Assembly: GCA_023386315.1 (NCBI GenBank)
Contig: JAEWJZ010000011.1
Span: 1-64,000 of the forward strand
DNA: 64,000 nt
DNA from: Bacillota bacterium
GTDB taxonomy: Bacteria > Bacillota > Clostridia > Lachnospirales > Lachnospiraceae
Direction: 5' to 3'
The notes beneath the pieces were generated by a model, which was not told the DNA's origin, did not search any database, and saw only the letters and a program-made list of their open reading frames with translations. Both the position numbers and the translations under genes were made by a program. Shown piece by piece: positions 63,772-64,000 of this stretch (positions are counted from its first letter, which is position 1; the number at the start of each line of letters is the position of its first letter).

Positions 63772-64000
63772 TCATAAAAGCCCCGATGCCCACTTCACAG
63801 CACTGTCAATGCTTTCCGGATTCTTCTTAGGATCAACATAAGCAGTTTCACCAATGAATTTATTTTCCGGCAGCGCTTCTTTCAGTTTGGCAAAGCACTT
63901 CACTGCCCCGCCTCCTCCATGGCTTGCAAAAATTGCAATCCGTTTATCCCTTATATTATAATCGTTAACAAAGCTTCTTATGGGCGGTGCAAACGATCCC
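63772..64000 (-). CDS. Flavodoxin-like protein, C-terminal part (truncated by window edge)
   Basis: The frame is open from the right edge to TGA (63774-63772), giving about 75 residues. It includes APPIRSFVNDYNIRDKRIAIFASHGGGG and a C-terminal helix SIDSAVKWASGLL. The KRIAIFASHGGGG segment (strand, then Gly-rich flavin loop) matches the third FMN-contact region of flavodoxins. The N-terminal phosphate-binding loop lies outside the window. Confidence 0.75.
   Translation of the reverse strand, partial: GSFAPPIRSFVNDYNIRDKRIAIFASHGGGGAVKCFAKLKEALPENKFIGETAYVDPKKNPESIDSAVKWASGLL

Overview
The window is chromosomal DNA of an anaerobic Gram-positive Clostridia member, most likely a Lachnospiraceae (Lacrimispora/Clostridium-like) species. 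The evidence is the strong AGGAGG ribosome sites, TTGACA/TATAAT promoters with 17-base spacers, a V-type ATPase operon, DUF3881- and TIGR01906-type proteins, an NADP-type GdhA, and a TPSxA-rich LPXTG surface protein. No insertion sequence, prophage, CRISPR array, rRNA operon or replication origin was seen. Gene starts were chosen from ribosome binding sites, so several begin downstream of the longest possible frame.

Layout. 0-1.4 kb: the tail of a YihY/BrkB membrane protein, tRNA-Lys(CTT) and trmB. 1.6-2.7 kb: a one-span membrane protein with an external SH3b domain. 2.9-11.4 kb: a nine-gene V-type ATPase operon (G-C-I-K-F-E-A-B-D). 11.5-15.3 kb: a MarR/DUF554 unit with a perfect operator palindrome, putP and a TetR regulator. 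15.3-20.3 kb: an apparent sulfur-amino-acid module (transporter, ATC-hydrolase-like protein, CyuA-like cysteine desulfidase) divergent from a GntR regulator and an APH-type kinase. 20.4-26.4 kb: YibE/F, a secreted metallophosphatase, citrate synthase, TRIC and TIGR01906 membrane proteins. 26.4-29.8 kb: dacF joined to a KdpDE-like two-component system. 29.8-35.4 kb: an exonuclease/DUF3006/ComEC-like lipoprotein operon, a choline-binding-repeat protein, an aldo/keto reductase and an alpha/beta hydrolase. 35.4-37.0 kb: a split permease under a MarR regulator with a Cys/His-rich N-terminus. 37.0-42.0 kb: a GntR regulator divergent from an alcohol dehydrogenase plus TRAP transporter operon. 42.1-45.4 kb: an Sfp-type transferase, tRNA-Arg(CCT), a DUF3881 protein and gdhA. 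45.6-61.0 kb: one uninterrupted gene for a 5128-residue LPKTG-anchored protein. 61.4-64.0 kb: nudC, a DUF3267 protein, an MBL-fold hydrolase and a truncated flavodoxin-like gene.

Most distinctive content. The giant surface protein carries roughly 27 Cna-B/SpaA-like domains in two arrays around a DUF11/SdrD-like middle. The second array holds a four-domain super-repeat (A-B-A'-C) present twice at a constant offset of about 1.77 kb, with a shared helical insertion in the A-type domains. Other notable points are the putative thiazoline/cysteine catabolic island, operators that can be read directly against promoters for four regulators, a strong hairpin in the gdhA leader, and a V-ATPase proteolipid lacking the expected sodium ligands.
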